Shown here: piece by piece, positions 20,082-23,099 of the stretch
Position numbering within the stretch: the first letter of the stretch is position 1
How the letters are laid out: each line of letters starts with the position of its first letter
DNA from: Trachelipus rathkii
Taxonomy: Eukaryota; Arthropoda; Malacostraca; Isopoda; Trachelipodidae
Length of the DNA stretch: 23,099 nt
NCBI GenBank assembly: GCA_015478945.1
Contig: JABUQX010099249.1
Location: 47,501-70,599 of the forward strand
Direction of reading: 5' to 3'
The notes under the pieces: generated by a model
What the model was told of the DNA's origin: nothing
What the model saw: only the letters and a program-made list of their open reading frames with translations
The model's database searches: none
Position numbers and translations under genes: made by a program

Positions 20082-20648
20082 AAACTTTACCTTTGTTCTT
20101 AATAAAGTTTAAGCAGAATGATAGTAGCGATACGCAGTTTAGCGAGAAAAGAGTTAGTAGGTCCAACGAAGAACAGTTATCATAAGTAACGATATACGAG
20201 ATAGGCGAGTTAAAGAAGTAGCAAAAAAGAGTCAGATATACCAAATAACTTTCAAGAGTAATCTACAAGTTTTTGTCTTCAGAGATTTTTTTTTTTGTTT
20301 AAAAATCCCCTTTTTCCCGGAGATGATTGTGAGGGTTGGTGGCCCAGTGCCCGATGGCGCCGCATTACTGTTGTCCCTCTTATGACCCTTAATTGTAAGA
20401 AAAACGGCTTCTATGTTCGTTTTCTTTTGTTTTATTAAATATATTTGTGACATAAAATTTTTCATCTGAATACAAAATTCCAAAGATTAAATTCTATAGA
20501 AATTTTCTTTTTTTTTTTCTTAATTTTATATTTTTAATTTAGTTTTCATTTTATTTTGTTCTATCTATGTTTTTATTAATGTTGATGTTTATAGGGTAAA
20601 AAAAATGGATTTATTTAAAATGAATTGTATATTATACATTAATTATAT
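20082..20648 (+). repeat. unrecognised interspersed repeat, copy 2
   Basis: Same orientation as copy 1, with start points about 2.73 kb apart. Shared stretches include ATAAAGTTTA near the start, AGTAGCGA, AGCGAGAAAAG, AAGTAAC, CCAATAAC/CCAAATAAC plus TTCAAG, the T-run followed by TTTAAAAATCC, and the T-rich right half ending near ATACATTAAT. This copy is about 120 bases longer, mainly in its middle (about 20335-20470, which includes a GC-rich GATGGCGCCGC patch). The 73- and 83-codon minus-strand frames here lack family similarity and probably reflect the A/T-rich composition. Confidence 0.7.
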
Positions 20649-20821
20649 ATATATTATTAATATATATATAGTATATTATATATATATATCATTAATATAT
20701 TATATTAATAATTAAATATTATATTACTAATATAATATAATATATAATTAAATATATATTTATATATATATTATATTATTATTTAAATAATATATATTAT
20801 ATATATTATATATTTATATAT

Positions 20822-20855
<34 letters not shown>

Positions 20856-22420
20856 AATTATATAATATATATATATATATAATATTATTACAATATTTAT
20901 ATATAAAATATATATATATATATATTATATTTATATTAATAATATATATATATATTAAATATATATATATTAATATATTATATATATATTAATATTATAA
21001 TATATTATACTTATTAAAATATAATATATATTATATAATTAATATATATAATATATATAATATATATATTATAATATATTATTAATATATATATTATAAT
21101 ATATATTAATAATATATTAACTATTAATATTATATTATAATATTAATTTAATTAATTTATATATTAAATATATATATTATATATAATTACGTTTTTATAA
21201 GTATTTTAGGAACTTTTAATATTAAATTATATTTAATATATAAATATATTTAACATGTGTATATATTATTATTTAATATATATTTTATATAATTAAATAT
21301 TAATATTAAAAAATATATATTATATATAATAATATTATATTAAATATATATTATATTATATATATATATTAATAATATTAATATAGTATAATATTATATA
21401 TAGTATGATTATATATATATAATATATTAATTATATATAGTATATAATAAATATAATTAATTATTATGATATATTAATATATTATTATTGTTATTATTTA
21501 TATATATATATATATATATTATTTGCGTAATACAATATAGTAATTCGTTTTTAAATAAATATTAATATATATATTATATATAGATATATATATATTAATT
21601 ATAATATATTATATATATATTAATACTATATATTATAATAAATTAATAAATATATATATATTTATATATATTCTATATGTATAAGATATATATTATAATT
21701 TAATATATATAATTCTTATATTACAATTTTGTAATATATAATATATATATATATTATATTATAATATATATATATATTTAAATTAATTAAATAATATTAT
21801 ATATATATAATAACGTATATTAATAGTTAATATATATATAATTATAATTATAAAATTTAATTATATATATATTAATTATAATAAATTATTAACATATAAG
21901 TAAAAATATATATATATATATATTTAATATTAGTATATATATTATTTAGATATTATATATTTAATATTATAATTATATTTAATTATTTATATATGTAATA
22001 ATTATAATCTTAATGATATAACTTGTATACGAAATATATTATATATAATATTCAGTATTTTTTTCAATTAGTAATAATATATTAATAATTTAAAATAATA
22101 TTTATATATAATTATTTAATTTATAATTTAATATTATACATATGCGAATAACAAATATTAATATATATTATATTAATTAATTATATATATATAATTGTTG
22201 TTTATTAACATCATTATGTTTATAATATTGTAAAATATATATAATATATTATTTCTATATATTTATTAATATTAATTTAATATAAATATATTAATTATAA
22301 AAGTATTTATTATAAATATATTAATTGTATTATATTATTATAATTAATCATATATATATACTATTATATAAATATATATTTAATAAATTATTTATATATT
22401 TAATAAGTATTATTAGCTAG
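20649..22420. repeat. degenerate (TA)n/TTAA block
   Basis: About 1.8 kb of TA-rich sequence that is less regular than the block to the left, with many TTAA and AATATT variants. A few short complex patches (about 21188-21215 and 21520-21560) show no recognised content. Confidence 0.85.
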
Positions 22421-22480
22421 TATTGAAATGTATATGACATAAAAATTAGGATAAAGCTACATCATTGTGGTTGACATTAC
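22421..22480. other. short complex island
   Basis: About 60 bases (ATTGAAATGTATATGACAT... to ...GGTTGACATTACAT) interrupting the (TA)n sequence. No function or family recognised. Confidence 0.4.
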
Positions 22481-22880
22481 ATATATATATATAATATATA
22501 TTAAATAATATATATATATATATTATATATTTTAATATATTATTTATTATTATTTTATATTATATTATTATTATAGTAATACTATAGATCTATACTATAT
22601 ATATATATTTCATATCTATATATATATAATTATTTTCATTATATTACTTACTAGAATTTGATTTCTTCTTTATTATGTCATTTAATATTTTTATTCTATA
22701 ATTTTTAATTCATAGTATAATAATTAATAATATTTATATTTTTATATTAATTATTTATAATAATTTATTTATATTTTTTATTTAATATTTATTATTTAAT
22801 TTTATATACTATAATTTAGTATTAATTATTATATTATTCTATTTATATTTATTCTATTATTTATTATTGTGAAATTTATA
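22481..22880. repeat. (TA)n and ATT-rich stretch
   Basis: TA-rich at first, then irregular ATT/TTA-rich sequence. No gene. Confidence 0.75.
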
Positions 22881-23099
22881 TTTATATAATACTTGAATAA
22901 AAAATGCTGTTTAATTTTAATTATAGTACCTTCAGTATGTAAAAATATGTAGATTTCAGTTCAAGATATATTATTTTTTCAACGTAAGGTTGTCTGGAAT
23001 CACTTTACAATATACTAATAGTAATTTCAATAGCTGACTATACAGTTAAGATTATATCAGTTATAGTAGTATTATCGGGATTGAATAACTTATTTAAAT
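22881..23099. other. AT-rich non-repetitive end of window
   Basis: About 220 bases of complex AT-rich sequence cut off by the window end. Nothing recognisable. Confidence 0.5.

Overview
This window looks like gene-poor, repeat-dominated DNA from an AT-rich invertebrate genome. An arthropod is my best guess, because the coding relics resemble families I associate with arthropods and other invertebrates, but the species cannot be fixed from the sequence. No intact gene is visible. The longest open frames are about 125 codons, and most of the open frames are shadows of decayed transposons or translations of (TAA)n/(TA)n repeats. I see no rRNA gene, convincing tRNA, CRISPR array, operon or bacterial-style gene organisation.

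Layout. 1-1043 is AT-rich spacer with poly-T and (TA)n tracts. About 1380-2230 (+) is a broken transposon protein of a family marked by a Phe-Asp-Thr-Thr...Asn-Thr-Gly box followed by a Leu-Ala-Cys..His box. 2230-3325 holds unassigned sequence, including a markedly GC-richer block at 2640-3060. About 3445-6290 (+) is a decayed non-LTR retrotransposon of the R4/Dong (R2-like) type: a reverse transcriptase with YMDD, then remnants of a zinc finger, then a C-terminal PD-(D/E)XK-type endonuclease. About 6400-7560 and 11870-15020 (both on the minus strand) are two decayed copies of one APE-endonuclease LINE (Jockey/CR1-like). The second copy still shows endonuclease, linker, reverse transcriptase and a probable C-terminal region in order. 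These copies are separated and flanked by long (TAA)n arrays (7.9-8.9, 9.3-9.8, 11.56-11.86 and 15.5-15.85 kb) and featureless AT-rich spacer.

The right third is almost pure simple sequence. It has a compound purine-rich microsatellite at 16085-16445, a (TAA)n-to-(TTA)n foldback around 16565, and about 5.9 kb of degenerate (TA)n from 17.0 to 22.9 kb. Inside the (TA)n lie two diverged copies of an unrecognised repeat of about 0.45-0.57 kb (17348-17790 and 20082-20648), in the same orientation.

The recognisable coding relics do not form a pathway. They are independent selfish elements accumulated in what is probably heterochromatin-like DNA. Frameshifts are so dense, and the two LINE copies differ by so many single-base indels, that uncorrected long-read error may add to true decay. 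I found no convincing new biological system. The two-copy repeat inside the (TA)n block is the least explained structure.
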